Positions 1 to 10,509 of a DNA stretch of 64,000 bases are shown here, in pieces; positions within the stretch are counted from its first letter, which is position 1; each line of letters opens with the position of its first letter. The stretch is from the NCBI RefSeq assembly GCF_003144245.1, contig NW_020289979.1, positions 310,001 to 374,000 of the forward strand. The letters run 5' to 3'. Source of the stretch: Jaminaea rosea. Taxonomy: Eukaryota > Basidiomycota > Exobasidiomycetes > Microstromatales. The position numbers and the translations under genes are program-made. The notes beneath the pieces are model-generated. The model did no database searches and was not told the DNA's origin. It worked only from the letters and a program-made list of their open reading frames with translations.

Positions 1-1140
1 TCTCCAGCCAGATTGCCTGCCAGGCCTCTTGGTGTAAGATGGGTTGTGGAGCTCGAAGGAAGGGCCCCCTTGACGTCGCTTCCTGGCTTGCCCACGCCCA
101 GGACTACCTTGGCGAAATGGGTCGGGACGCCAACGGAGGGTGGAGAGCCGATTACCCTGCGGCCGCGATGCAAGAGGGCGATTAGCCATCGGAGTCACTC
201 CTGCCGCAGCTCACGTCGTCGTACTCACTCGTAGCTGACTCGCCACTTGCCGTCAGAGTCTTGCTTGGGCAGGTAGAGCGGCACAGTAAAGCAGTAGACG
301 TCCCTGAACTGCCCGGTCAATCTTCTAACGAAGTCCTCCGTGTGTGCCCAGTAGTCCCGATTGAATCCCTCGCCGACCTGAGGCGCAATATTGGTCAGGT
401 AGAACGTCTCGTCCATTGCCTGTTGGGAGAACTTGGCATCCGCCGCAGCCACCATGTGGCCGCGATCGTAGCCGCTGCGGAAGTAGTCGGCGAGGTGAGC
501 ACGAAAGAGGTCAGGAATGCGAGAATCCTCTTTAAAGACTGAGTTGCTGCGATCACCCCGGGGTGGCGGAGGCGTGCCCGGCGGAGGAGGGACCTTGAGG
601 AGGGACTCAGCTGTCATGTGGCAGGCAACCTGTAGAGGGATGCAGAGGGACAGGTTAGCTTCTATTGGTAACAGGCAGTGGTGTTGGGTGTACGCACCCA
701 GCTAGGATGTCGTAATCGGCGATCATAGCCGGCGACGTAGGCGGTGTTGACGAGAAGGTCAGAGACGGGACCTGGCGTGAGGATGAGACGGGAGAGTGTA
801 AGTATATGCGCTTGCCTCCGCTCCTTTGCTGCTCACCTGGGTATCCCGACGCCTCGATTGCTCCTCCTGCCGCCTGAGCTGCCCTTGCGAGGAGCCTGCG
901 GTCAAGAAGATCAGTGTCGAGAAGGTTTGAAGTAGCGCCAGGCGGTGATGGAGTAGCCCCTGGAGCAGGAGGTGCGGGCACACCAGTGGCAGTCGTCTTT
1001 GTTGGCGGCACTTGCTGCTGCTGCTGCTGGTGTTGCTGCTTGTCCGACTTTTTTGAATCAAAGAGAGTAGCAATGACGGCTCCCGTCAGTCCTCCCAGAC
1101 CAAACAGGCCGACCAGAGTGGCCGTTCTAGTTGACGCCAT
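1..1140 (-). CDS. NUC1: Mitochondrial non-specific DNA/RNA endonuclease (NUC1/EndoG), partial at 3' end
   Basis: Member of the DNA/RNA non-specific (beta-beta-alpha metal) endonuclease family, which acts in mitochondria and in nuclear DNA degradation. Four exons are visible on the minus strand: 1140-837, 771-698, 629-229 and 156-1, with GT-AG introns of 65, 68 and 72 bp; phases agree throughout. Seen: an N-terminal hydrophobic stretch with Gly-rich turns (residues about 7-25) fitting a mitochondrial membrane/targeting segment, a Gln run, a Pro/Ala-rich linker, the conserved YDRRLRHPSW segment before intron 2, and the catalytic DRGHM motif in exon 3. Exon 4 begins VIGSPPSVGVPTHFAKV, typical of the family. 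The start at 1140 is preferred over upstream in-frame codons because it begins the family-like hydrophobic N-terminus. The C-terminus lies beyond base 1. The Gln run (CAG/CAA repeat, about 1010-1040) is probably variable. Identification is firm. Confidence 0.9.
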
Positions 1141-1462
1141 GAGGTCAAGTGCTGAGGTCAAGGGAGAGTCAAGGCGGAACGAGGACAGTAAAAAAGCGAA
1201 ATGCGAGTGGCCCCAGCGAGCCGCGGACAAGGCGGAGACGGAGACGGAGACGGAGGAGCTCGCTCCCCCCGCACATGACTGAGCGTCAGCACAACGCCGA
1301 GCTCCTTTCTATTCAACCACACATCGAACAAAGCATCTTCACCATCAGACCTCGGTCGGGTGCTCTCCGCTTTGATGTCACGCCCACACGCGCTATCAGC
1401 CTCGCCATCGTGACGGGCCCTGCCGCGTCGACCTCTGACTTCCCCACCGCCACCCGGGCACT
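1141..1462. promoter_or_regulatory. Divergent promoter region NUC1 / ATG2
   Basis: 322 bp between the two divergent start codons. It must hold both 5' leaders and promoters. I see no TATA box or other recognisable site; a short GGAGAC repeat lies near 1233-1256. Confidence 0.5.
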
Positions 1463-4400
1463 ATGTTCGCCCTCCCCACCTTCCTTGGCGGATGGGAGCT
1501 GCCCACGCTCTCGTCCTACACCAGCCTCTCCTCTACCTTGCAGAAGCGCATCTTCTCCTTCGTCTTGCGACGGCTACTGGGCAGGTACGTCAAAGAAGGG
1601 CAGCTCGACTGGAACCAGATCGAGGCCGGCATCACGCGGGGCAGCCTCGAGATAAGCAATGTCGAGCTTGATCCTGCAGCAATCAACCAGCCTCTGGATG
1701 GTACGCCGCTGCGGGCAAGTGGCTTGGTCGTTGGGAGTATCAGTATGCAATTACCTCTCACCAACTTGCGCTCGGGCGGCATCTCGATCACAGTTAAGGA
1801 GCCGCGCCTCCGGCTTGAACTTGCACCTACCGTCGCCTCACGACAACGGCCGGGTCCGAGCAGTCAATCGCCATTAGACGCACCAGAGTCATTGGCAGAC
1901 TTGGCTGAAAGCCTTTTACATGACGACGTCGAGGGCAGACAGCTTGAGCAGTCTATTCAAGACTCAATGTTGTCTGAGGACGACACAGCGATACCCGGAT
2001 CAGTCGCATCTGGACCGGAAGCGCAAGACGCTCCTCAGGCGGGTGGCTTCGTAGCTGCCATCATTGAGGGCCTCCTTGCTCGCCTTTCCGTCAGCATACA
2101 GCGACCAAGTATCGTTCTTGAACATACCCCTGCAACTTCACAACTCGGCAAGGTGACTTTGGACCTCACAGCAGACAATATCGAGCTACAAAGCGAGACG
2201 AGCGAGGAGGCCGCAGGCGTGGATGATGCCTTACCTGTACGTAGCAAGATGAGGAAGCTTGAAGTCTCAGGTCTAGCACTGTGGTGCACATGCTCTCCCA
2301 CAGAAACAGGCAAGAAGCCGCGTCCCCCCTCCTCAGGCTCAGGCTCAGGGTCAAGCGAAGATGATGACGACGAGGATTCAGAAGGGATGATGCAGATGAG
2401 CCAAGCCGTGCAGGATCTCTCGCTGAGCACGGCCTCGGCCGTATCGCATTACAGTGACGCCACTGCTGGGTCGGCGAGCGTATATGAGAGCGCTGAACTA
2501 CCAGCCGCAAGAGGGGAGGAAGCTGTTCGACATCGAATCCTCAGCTTTGGAGAGGAGCCTATCATCGTTAGGATGACGACGCAGAGGCCTGTCTGTACTG
2601 TTCGAGGAACAGGCGCAGCATCAAATGCGACGGCAAGAGAGCCAATTGTGCGCAACATCGATTTGTCAATCGAAGCTGGCACACTTGCTGGCTTGGTGAG
2701 ACCGCAAGACGCCTGCGGCATACTGAGCCTCGTCAATGAGCTGAACTGCTTAATGGAAGGACAAGGGCAGCATCGAGACGGAACAGCTGCGCCAAGGTCC
2801 ACACAGCCATCCACGGTTGCACTGTCGGCAAAAGTATCCCTTAAAGCCGCGCATCTCCTGTGTGCCTACGGCATGGTAGAAGCAGACTCGAATCGTCAGA
2901 CCGGGCTGGATGCCTTCTGGGCTCGCCCTAGTCGAACGCAGCCGCCGTTGGACCATTTGCGCCTCAATTTGTCCTCTTTACTGGTTTCATTCACTCAGCA
3001 AGCAGGACTGGAGTCCAAGTCCAATCTAGCATTGAGAATTGCCGATACTGACCTGATGGATCACCACCTCTCTACCAAGTCATCTAGTACGATGGTCACA
3101 CTACCCATTCTCATCTTCGAGCCCTCGCTCGGCGAGGAAGCTCCGTCATCTCTACTCGATTGGGTACAGCTCGCCCGCGAGTCAGCGTTCAGCACCAACA
3201 AAAGCTCCTTCCAACCGTATACTCGCACCACCTTTGGCGAAAGGGCCTGGCGTCTCAAGCCTCGACATCGTCGAGGATCGAGCAAGACGGCGGAGACGAC
3301 GGAGAGCGGGGCGGAGAGTCCCAAACACAGTCTGGCGGTTGATGGAACATTCTCTACCTCAGAGCAGCTATCTTACTCGGTTCACTTGGGCGCCATGCAG
3401 TTCTTCGCGGACCTCTCGATGGTAAGCCGCATAATGCCCTTACTTCACTCGCTTGGGTCGGTCCATTCAGCGAGATCGCCGCCGCCCTCATCGATGGGCG
3501 GCAGCAGCTTGATGAGTTCGATCGAGACGTTACACGCTGAAAGGATAGCAGACGATGACGTGCAGGCAAAATCGCCAGTCGCGCTGACGCTCAATTGTGA
3601 GCTGATCAGAACGCATGTCCGGGTGCCGAACAAGCATGGCCGTGAGCAAGATGGGCACAACGACGCGACGAGTCTTCGGTCTGGTCTCCTTGCAGTGGAC
3701 ATTGCGGACGTTGGCTTCGTGCAAGGGGCACCATCTGGAGTTGCAGCTACGCCTCCACCTACTGGTTTGCGCGTGCGGTACGCAGAAGATACGAGACCAG
3801 CTGAGCCCTCAGCAGAAGTTTCAGTTGGACACATAGCCGTCCACTTCCAATCCAGTGTAGCGGGCGCCACCGTGAGCACCATCGCGAACGTCGGCCAGCT
3901 CGGACGCCAAGACGAAGAGTCGACCCCACGGCTACGGCCACGCATTCAGCTACCGGATGCAACATCGAGCATACGCAGTATCACCCGAGCCTTTGTCCCC
4001 CTCTGCACGGCCAGCATTAGCAAGCCCACCCTAGATGGGCTCGCCCTCATGGCGGACGATGCAACGGCGTGGTCCGCCGACCTCTCGCGAATAGGAGAGA
4101 GCTCGCAAGACGAACAAGACGGCCTGCGCATCCTTGGTAGCCGCTTCTTTGGCTCGCGGGTTGGGCTGGCGTCTCCATCAATGAGCAGCGACTCGATCAA
4201 CACAGTGCAAGACGCTGGGCAGAAGAAGGGAGCTTTCGAGCTGAATATGACCGAGGCGGAGGTGACTTTACTCGTGCCGAGACAAAGCGCCCGTTCCGCC
4301 GGCCAGGAAGCATCCCCTCGCCAGCTCGATGTGATTGGCAGAGATATGCGTCTCTTTTTCGATCCCTCGCACGAGAAGGACACTGCCTCCCTCACTCTGA

Positions 4401-7400
4401 CGCTTCTGGCCCTCTTCATTAAGCAGCGGGACGCTTCCCTGCCTCTCCTGACTCCAACCATGGAGCAGTCCCTCACACGCGGCGTCACGCCCGTCCTTTC
4501 GCTCAGCATGGTTCTCTTTGCCGACTCGGCTAGCTCACGGAGGGAGAGCCGGATCGAGCCTCTCGTCCGCGACCTGACGGTCAGTGTCACGGAGGACCTC
4601 AGCCTGTTCGCGGATTTGGGAGCCTTCTTTCAGTCTCCGGCCGGAGCATTTGAGAACGTGGAGCCGAATGAGTTGACGAGGCTCATGGTCAGGCTGAAGA
4701 ATGTTTCGCTCCAGCTTGCACCAGCCACGACGCCAGCACGCGCTGTTCTCCTGCTTGGGGACATGCAGCTTCGTAGCCGGCTCGTGGGTGATTCGCCGAG
4801 GAGTAGCTATACCTTTGCCTTTGCGGAGACGATTGTACTCGTCGTCGATGAGGCAAACCCGTCAGTGGAGGAGAGACGCTTTCGCATCAAGCGCCCCTTG
4901 GATCACTGGGTGGCGCAAGGGTTTGCGAAGGTGCTGCGAGTCGATGATATACAGGGCAGTGTGACGATGAGTAGACTGACCTTGCCCGATGTGGATGTCA
5001 AGGTCTCCCGGGTGAGGGCTGAGCTGAGTGCTTGTGCTGATACGGCACTCGCCTTTGAACCTTTAGCTGCGGCATTCAGTGCTGGGCAAGCCAGCCAAGG
5101 CATGGCCAGCGATGCGGAAGAGGCGACTGGGGACACCTCGATGGACAGCTTCGACGACGGCGACGATGCAGAGCGGGGAACAGGGTCAGCCAACATCCTC
5201 GACAGTCTGGATGAAGATGCCTTTCGCGGCAAGGTCCTGCCATCGGCGGCATCTATTCCGGACATGCTTGACGACGATATTCCGTCACATCCAGCATATT
5301 ATGGTCACGAGCCACGTCAGCCCACAGTTTACGTGGAGACTCCCTTAGCAGAGGACGAGTTTTTCGGCGCCGAGTCTATTGCCTCGATGGTAGAGACGGA
5401 GGCTGCCTCTGAAACAGCCAGTGGTCGAGGCGGCGAGCGATCACAGGCTCCTGTCTTATTCTCGTCGAACATCGTCACCATCCGGTCCCTGGACCCTCGT
5501 GGCATCCGCCCCACACCTGGCTACTTCAGTCGTTCCGACCTCACGCCTGCATCGCGCAACCCATCCGCCAACCTCGCCAGCACTCTCCGCATCCGCGTAT
5601 CGGACTGCGACATTACTCTCAAGCTGCATGGCGGATATGACTGGTCGTCCACGCGCATCGCAATTGAGGATGAGATTAAGCGGGTCCGTCGACGATTGCA
5701 AAAGATCAAGCAGCTGCTCGACGAGGGACAGCAGCCTGACGACAGTATTGAGGAGGCCACGCAGGGTCTGATGGAGTCGATACACATCTCGGCGCCATTC
5801 GATCCGAGAGGGGCCGAGGTGGGCCAGGCCCTTGGGGCATTGAATGCTGAGTTGGAGGAGGAGCAAAGTGAGACGGCGAGCTCGACGAGTACGTGGCAGC
5901 CGCTGCCACGTGGACAGCAGCGAAGCGCAGCAGGGTCGGGTGCCTTCGCTGCTACTACGGCCGCGGTCGCAGCCCGCCGCAAGCGCTCCAAGCTAGAGCG
6001 GTCCCACTCTTCGCAGATCGATATCGCATTCCGCGGCTTTGCTCTGGAGTACGACGTCTTTACCTCAGGCTCGCCTCTGACTTCCAACCTCGACGCCAGT
6101 GCAGCGTCGGTGCAGATCCTGGACAACCTCAAGACGTCGACTTGGCACGCTTTCCTGACGGAGATGAAGAGCAACAAGCATCTGCCCGAGGCCAGCAGGC
6201 GAGGCGCGAAGATGCTGAGGGTCCAGGTGCTCGGGATGCCGACAAGGAGGGGCCGAAGGCGAGGAGGGGAAGGCGGCGGTGAGCAAGCCTCATCAAATCC
6301 TTCGGAAGTCGAGCTTCGCGTTCGCGCCAAGCTTTCCCCTCTCCGTCTCCACGTAGACCAAGATGCGCTCGACTTTCTCAAGAAGTTCTTCGCCTTTGAA
6401 AGGCGCGGCACAGTGCCTCCAAACTCATCACCGCGCCGATCTCCTTCAGGCAGTGCACTTCCCTACATTCAATATGCGGAGATCCTACCCATCACCCTCT
6501 GCCTTGACTATAAGCCGAAACGCGTCGACTACTCCCTGCTCCTTCGACAGGGCAAAGCCATCGAGATGATGAACTTCTTCCACTTCGATGCGGCCGAAAT
6601 GACGTTGCGCCATATCAAGCTGCGAGGCATTGCTGGCTGGCCACGGCTCTTCGACACGCTCAATGATATTTGGACGCCGGACGTCAAGGCTAATCAGCTT
6701 GCCGATGTCCTGGCGGGGATTGCGCCACTGAGGAGTGTGGTCAATGTCGGGGCTGGTGTGGCGGACTTGGTGCTGTTGCCGATCGAGCAGTATCAGAAGG
6801 ATGGTCGATTGGGCAAGGGCCTGCAGAAGGGAGCGAAACGATTTGCCAAGGCCACGGCGCTCGAGGCTTTTAGATTGGGGGCGAAGCTGGCGACTGGCAC
6901 GCAGGTGGTGTTGGAGAGGGCGGAGCATGTGCTTGGAGGAAGAATACAGGGTGTGGCGGAGAGTGGTCCGGCGACGAGGAGGGAGAAAAGGCGGGACAAC
7001 AGGGGCAGCGACCGCGGATCGAGCGACGAGGAAGACGATGACTACGAGGATGGTCTGGTCTCAACGATCATCGACCCCTCGGCGACCAACTCCTCAGCAT
7101 CCACGTCAGCTCAGCCTCTGAGCAAATACGCCTCTCCACCCGCCTCAATGGGCCAAGCTCTCTCTCAAGCCTACACAGGCTTGCAGCGTGGCGTCTCCTC
7201 GGCGGCGCAGACGATCCTCGCTGTGCCAATGGAGGTGTATGAGAGTGGACAGCCGGGTAGCCCTGGAGGAGGAGGAGCAGGTGGCAGTGGCGGTCGCACA
7301 GTGGTCAGGGCAGTGCCTATTGCCGTGCTGCAGGGAGCTAGAGGAGCTAGCGAGGCCGTCAGCCGGACAATGATGGGGCTGGCGGGGGTGCTCGAGGGTG

Positions 7401-7540
7401 GCCAGCCATCGCAGGCGCGCAGCGATTCGCAGCGCATCAAGGAGAGTGGCGGCATGAGCTCGCGTATTGACGAAACTTCGCGACGAGGCGGCGATGACCC
7501 AAGGGCGATGGCTGGGAAGTACAAGCAACGACAATCTTGA
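1463..7540 (+). CDS. ATG2: Autophagy-related lipid-transfer protein ATG2
   Basis: Single-exon gene of 2025 residues. ATG2 proteins are rod-shaped bridge-like lipid transporters that feed the growing autophagosome membrane from the ER, working with ATG9 and ATG18/WIPI. Seen: a chorein-type N-terminus (residues 1-120) with LQKRIFSFVLRRLLGRYV followed by QLDWNQIEAG and a typical LEISNVELDP segment; long Ser/Glu-rich disordered insertions (for example around residues 290-310, from a TCAGGC-type repeat); and the ATG2 C-terminal region (about 1660-1810) with MMNFFHFDAAEMTLRHIKL, GWPRLFDTLNDIWTPDVK and a Gly-rich amphipathic tail. Length is usual for basidiomycete ATG2. The start is the first ATG before the conserved amphipathic N-terminus. 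The protein ends in a basic Ser/Arg-rich tail. VPS13 is the closest alternative, but it is about 3000 residues and lacks this C-terminal block. Confidence 0.95.
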   Translation: MFALPTFLGGWELPTLSSYTSLSSTLQKRIFSFVLRRLLGRYVKEGQLDWNQIEAGITRGSLEISNVELDPAAINQPLDGTPLRASGLVVGSISMQLPLTNLRSGGISITVKEPRLRLELAPTVASRQRPGPSSQSPLDAPESLADLAESLLHDDVEGRQLEQSIQDSMLSEDDTAIPGSVASGPEAQDAPQAGGFVAAIIEGLLARLSVSIQRPSIVLEHTPATSQLGKVTLDLTADNIELQSETSEEAAGVDDALPVRSKMRKLEVSGLALWCTCSPTETGKKPRPPSSGSGSGSSEDDDDEDSEGMMQMSQAVQDLSLSTASAVSHYSDATAGSASVYESAELPAARGEEAVRHRILSFGEEPIIVRMTTQRPVCTVRGTGAASNATAREPIVRNIDLSIEAGTLAGLVRPQDACGILSLVNELNCLMEGQGQHRDGTAAPRSTQPSTVALSAKVSLKAAHLLCAYGMVEADSNRQTGLDAFWARPSRTQPPLDHLRLNLSSLLVSFTQQAGLESKSNLALRIADTDLMDHHLSTKSSSTMVTLPILIFEPSLGEEAPSSLLDWVQLARESAFSTNKSSFQPYTRTTFGERAWRLKPRHRRGSSKTAETTESGAESPKHSLAVDGTFSTSEQLSYSVHLGAMQFFADLSMVSRIMPLLHSLGSVHSARSPPPSSMGGSSLMSSIETLHAERIADDDVQAKSPVALTLNCELIRTHVRVPNKHGREQDGHNDATSLRSGLLAVDIADVGFVQGAPSGVAATPPPTGLRVRYAEDTRPAEPSAEVSVGHIAVHFQSSVAGATVSTIANVGQLGRQDEESTPRLRPRIQLPDATSSIRSITRAFVPLCTASISKPTLDGLALMADDATAWSADLSRIGESSQDEQDGLRILGSRFFGSRVGLASPSMSSDSINTVQDAGQKKGAFELNMTEAEVTLLVPRQSARSAGQEASPRQLDVIGRDMRLFFDPSHEKDTASLTLTLLALFIKQRDASLPLLTPTMEQSLTRGVTPVLSLSMVLFADSASSRRESRIEPLVRDLTVSVTEDLSLFADLGAFFQSPAGAFENVEPNELTRLMVRLKNVSLQLAPATTPARAVLLLGDMQLRSRLVGDSPRSSYTFAFAETIVLVVDEANPSVEERRFRIKRPLDHWVAQGFAKVLRVDDIQGSVTMSRLTLPDVDVKVSRVRAELSACADTALAFEPLAAAFSAGQASQGMASDAEEATGDTSMDSFDDGDDAERGTGSANILDSLDEDAFRGKVLPSAASIPDMLDDDIPSHPAYYGHEPRQPTVYVETPLAEDEFFGAESIASMVETEAASETASGRGGERSQAPVLFSSNIVTIRSLDPRGIRPTPGYFSRSDLTPASRNPSANLASTLRIRVSDCDITLKLHGGYDWSSTRIAIEDEIKRVRRRLQKIKQLLDEGQQPDDSIEEATQGLMESIHISAPFDPRGAEVGQALGALNAELEEEQSETASSTSTWQPLPRGQQRSAAGSGAFAATTAAVAARRKRSKLERSHSSQIDIAFRGFALEYDVFTSGSPLTSNLDASAASVQILDNLKTSTWHAFLTEMKSNKHLPEASRRGAKMLRVQVLGMPTRRGRRRGGEGGGEQASSNPSEVELRVRAKLSPLRLHVDQDALDFLKKFFAFERRGTVPPNSSPRRSPSGSALPYIQYAEILPITLCLDYKPKRVDYSLLLRQGKAIEMMNFFHFDAAEMTLRHIKLRGIAGWPRLFDTLNDIWTPDVKANQLADVLAGIAPLRSVVNVGAGVADLVLLPIEQYQKDGRLGKGLQKGAKRFAKATALEAFRLGAKLATGTQVVLERAEHVLGGRIQGVAESGPATRREKRRDNRGSDRGSSDEEDDDYEDGLVSTIIDPSATNSSASTSAQPLSKYASPPASMGQALSQAYTGLQRGVSSAAQTILAVPMEVYESGQPGSPGGGGAGGSGGRTVVRAVPIAVLQGARGASEAVSRTMMGLAGVLEGGQPSQARSDSQRIKESGGMSSRIDETSRRGGDDPRAMAGKYKQRQS

Positions 7541-7593
7541 GAGGCGGTCGAGCGCTGCCCAAGGAGTGGAGGCGAGTTGAGACCAGACTGTAG

Positions 7594-7624
7594 CATCACA
7601 TCACATCACATCACATCACATCAC
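7594..7624. repeat. CATCA pentanucleotide microsatellite
   Basis: Six perfect copies of a 5-bp unit (CATCA/TCACA) in the 136-bp gap between the convergent 3' ends of ATG2 and DBP6. Probably a simple slippage repeat in 3' UTR sequence. Confidence 0.85.
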
Positions 7625-7676
7625 TTCCTGCCTCATCCACGATTGCAAATAATGATACATTGCCCCACGCCACATC

Positions 7677-9968
7677 TCATCTCGCTGCCCTATTCGCCCC
7701 GGCCTCCCTCTGCTCTCTCACCAGCGCCTCGAGCGCCGCATCGTACCTTTCCCTCAAGGGCTCCAGCTGCTTCTCCGTGATCCTTACCCTCTTGACCCTC
7801 TCCAGCCTCTTGAGCTCATCCCTCAACAGTCCCTTGAAATGGCGGGCTTCCTGCTCTTCCACCAAGCTCCACGCATGCCCCTCCCTATTCGCACGCGCAG
7901 TCCTACCTACGCGATGAACATACTTGGCCGCATCCACCGGTACGTCATAGGAAACGACGTGCTCCACATTGGGGACATCGATACCGCGGGAGATGAGGTC
8001 AGAAGCGACCAGCACGTCCACTTGACCGGACTTGAAGGAGCTGAGAAGCTCTCGACGACGAGCCGGGGGTAGATCCGAAGTATAGTTTGCGACTTTGAGG
8101 GAACCACCAGTGCCAAAGAGCGTAAGGAGACGGACTAAACGATGCGCCGAGTCGACGGATTTGGTGAAAATGAGCGTCTTGCGCATAGGCTCTGGGTGTT
8201 GATGGAGGAGCAGGTGAAGGAGGTAGAGCGGCTTAAGAGCCGTCGTGACGACTATCATGTTTTCGCGCAGGGAGGCGGGGAGGGAGAAGCGAGCCGGCAA
8301 CGTCGTCGTCGTAGCTGCAGTTGAATTCTCACGTTGCTCCTTCTCGGCCTGCGCGTCGTCCCTTACGTCAATGAAGACCGGGTCGCGAAGGCCAAGCTCG
8401 GCCAGTTTGCCTGGCTCGCGAGTCAGCGTAGCAGAGAATAGGAGCTTCTGTACCACGCTCTGTGGCGCGATCGGGTCATATGCTTGTGGGTAGACGATGT
8501 CCTCGTCTTCACCGGTCAGGTGGCCCTCAATACTCTCTCTCAGCCTTTGCGCCCAATTATGGAAGCTTTGCCCGAGTAGACGATCGGCCTCGTCAATCAC
8601 TAGGAAGCGAAGATGACGCAGTGTGAAACCCTCGGTCTCGTCTAGGTGGTCGATAAGTCGACCGGGCGTGCTGATCAGAATGTCCAACTTATCCTCCCTT
8701 CCCACGAGGGCCTGCTCAGATGAAAAGCTCTGAGCACCAGTGACGCTTCCCACCTGTAGGCCAGTGCCCTTTGCCAAAGCTTCGAGAGTCTCACGCACTT
8801 GCAGGACGAGATCTCGCGTTGGTAGAACGATGACTGCGCGTAGCCTTGTAACCACTCGAGACTTCAAGTGGGAAATGATGGGTATTGAGTAGGCGAGCGT
8901 TTTCCCCGATCCTGTTGGGGCGGAGACGCACAAGTCTCTCGGTGGGGAGAATGGTGAGGGGAGGGCGGGCGTAGAGAGCAGGTGTGGGATGACCGCCGTC
9001 TGCACTGCAAACCAGGAGGTGACGCCGAGCGAGGCAAGGCGGGTTACCATGGCGCTGTCCAGGTGTGCGCCTAGGGAGCGCAGGAGTGAGGATGAGGAGT
9101 CGTCTTGGGCCTCGACTGCGCTGGTCGTGCTGGCCCCGACGATCTGAGGCTGGACCATTCCGCGGGGTAGACCTTGGACGGCGAGGGCTTGTAGAGCTTC
9201 GGCGCTATCGACGTTTGTCTCTGGGTTTCGGGTGAGTGGAGCGAGGAATTGCAGACCGGCATCGACGTCGCGTGAGGTCTGGTCTGCAGGGGTTTCTTCC
9301 TCGGAGGAGCTTGAGCTCGCGCTCGAGTCTGAGTCTGAGCCCGAATCCGAGTCCGAGGACGAGGACGACGAGGATGAAGAGGATGATGAAGCGGCTGCCT
9401 CTGCGGCTGGTACCACCTCCTTGACAATAGGCTCCATCTGGGTGGGGACAACTGTAGCCGGCGCAGCCTCATCCTCCTCGCTCGAAGAATCATTATCGCT
9501 ACTCTCCTCCTTCTCGTCCTCACGCGCGGCAACTTTGGCCTCCTTCTTGCCTCCTCCCACCCCAGTCGCCTTCTGTTTTGCCTTTCTCCTCAATTTCTTC
9601 TTCTTGAGATATCTCTGCTTGGCTTTCGTCTTTTCTCTCGCTACACCGGCGGCTTGTGCTGCCTTTTTGACTGAGCGGGCAAGGATAGGTGCTTGCGCGA
9701 GACGGGAGGGATGTATCGAGGGCATGGCTGATGGCTGGTTGGCTGGTGCTGAAAGAAAGGTATCTGAAGATGAGCCAGCCGCAGTGGCAGGGGCGGAGGA
9801 GGAGGGTGAAGGGTCGGAGCCATCCTGCGTATCGCGTTTGCGCTTGCGTTGCGCTAGAGCGGCGAGACGTGATGATGATGATGATGATGATGATGACGCA
9901 GCTGGTGCTGATGATTCTCCAGACCCGTTCGGCGCCGCTGTGGCATCGAAGCGATTGAGAGTGAGCAT
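7677..9968 (-). CDS. DBP6: DEAD-box ATP-dependent RNA helicase, DBP6/DDX51 type
   Basis: Single exon, 763 residues. Dbp6 is a nucleolar helicase needed for early 60S ribosomal subunit assembly. Motifs in order: motif I APTGSGKT (about residue 347), Ia PTRDLV, Ib TPGRLIDHL, II DEAD (about 459), III SAT in LLFSATL (about 512), V SRGIDVP, VI HRVGRTARANREG (about 690). The spacing from motif I to II and the NREG after motif VI fit DBP6/DDX51 rather than other DEAD proteins. The first 230 residues are low complexity: Ser runs (one encoded by a GAT repeat on the plus strand at about 9870-9896), a Lys-rich basic patch likely to hold the nuclear/nucleolar signal, and an acidic Ser/Glu/Asp stretch. 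Start at 9968 is the only ATG before the repeats. 3' end converges on ATG2. Confidence 0.9.
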   Translation of the reverse strand: MLTLNRFDATAAPNGSGESSAPAASSSSSSSSSRLAALAQRKRKRDTQDGSDPSPSSSAPATAAGSSSDTFLSAPANQPSAMPSIHPSRLAQAPILARSVKKAAQAAGVAREKTKAKQRYLKKKKLRRKAKQKATGVGGGKKEAKVAAREDEKEESSDNDSSSEEDEAAPATVVPTQMEPIVKEVVPAAEAAASSSSSSSSSSSSDSDSGSDSDSSASSSSSEEETPADQTSRDVDAGLQFLAPLTRNPETNVDSAEALQALAVQGLPRGMVQPQIVGASTTSAVEAQDDSSSSLLRSLGAHLDSAMVTRLASLGVTSWFAVQTAVIPHLLSTPALPSPFSPPRDLCVSAPTGSGKTLAYSIPIISHLKSRVVTRLRAVIVLPTRDLVLQVRETLEALAKGTGLQVGSVTGAQSFSSEQALVGREDKLDILISTPGRLIDHLDETEGFTLRHLRFLVIDEADRLLGQSFHNWAQRLRESIEGHLTGEDEDIVYPQAYDPIAPQSVVQKLLFSATLTREPGKLAELGLRDPVFIDVRDDAQAEKEQRENSTAATTTTLPARFSLPASLRENMIVVTTALKPLYLLHLLLHQHPEPMRKTLIFTKSVDSAHRLVRLLTLFGTGGSLKVANYTSDLPPARRRELLSSFKSGQVDVLVASDLISRGIDVPNVEHVVSYDVPVDAAKYVHRVGRTARANREGHAWSLVEEQEARHFKGLLRDELKRLERVKRVRITEKQLEPLRERYDAALEALVREQREAGANRAAR

Positions 9969-10198
9969 CCTCGTTGCCCGGTGTGGAGAGGTGAGGATGA
10001 TTGAATGCTAAGTTGTGCAGCTTCCAAAGCCACTGGCCCAAAATTCAAGGAGTTGCAGGGCGTCGGAAAGGGCTTTGGGGTCGGAACGGGACAAGGGATG
10101 AGCGGAAGGCGGACGGACGATGGAGGATGACGATGATGGCGGCGTCAAAGTTATTTCATTCATTCATTCTCACACTCGTACTCTCATCTCAATTAACC

Positions 10199-10509
10199 AT
10201 GGCAGGACGAGGACAAGACGGATTCATGTAAGTGCGATTCGAGATGCACGAGTGATTCCATCGCATTCAAATCTAATCTCTTTGCCCCCGCTACACAGGC
10301 AACCAGGCTTCCTCAACGGACCCGGGCGACGAGGTGGACCTCCTGCTCCTCCTCGCAGCTCCAACCCAATTGCCCGCTTCTGGGCCGAAGAGATTGTTCA
10401 CCCCGAGAAGCTGCCAGGCAACATGGCTATCGCATACGGTACAGCGATCGCTGTTGCGGGCGTGCTGTTCATCAGGACGTTGGGCAAGGCGGCGTTGGTT
10501 CCCTTCTAA
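10199..10509 (+). CDS. Small single-pass membrane protein, TOM6-like (candidate)
   Basis: Two exons, 10199-10227 and 10299-10509, joined by a 71-bp GTAAGT...ACAG intron that splits an ATG codon; product 79 residues. The intron and the good start context (ACCATGGC) support a real gene. Seen: a Gly/Pro/Arg-rich N-terminus, a short amphipathic segment ARFWAEEIVHPEKLPGN, then one hydrophobic helix (about residues 51-70, rich in Ala/Ile/Val) and a short tail ending ALVPF. A C-terminal anchor followed by a few residues ending in LxPx is the layout of fungal Tom6, the small outer-membrane subunit of the mitochondrial import pore; the tail compares best with Tom6, but the similarity is short. Other tail-anchored mitochondrial proteins remain possible. 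Divergent from DBP6 (230 bp between starts). Confidence 0.65.
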
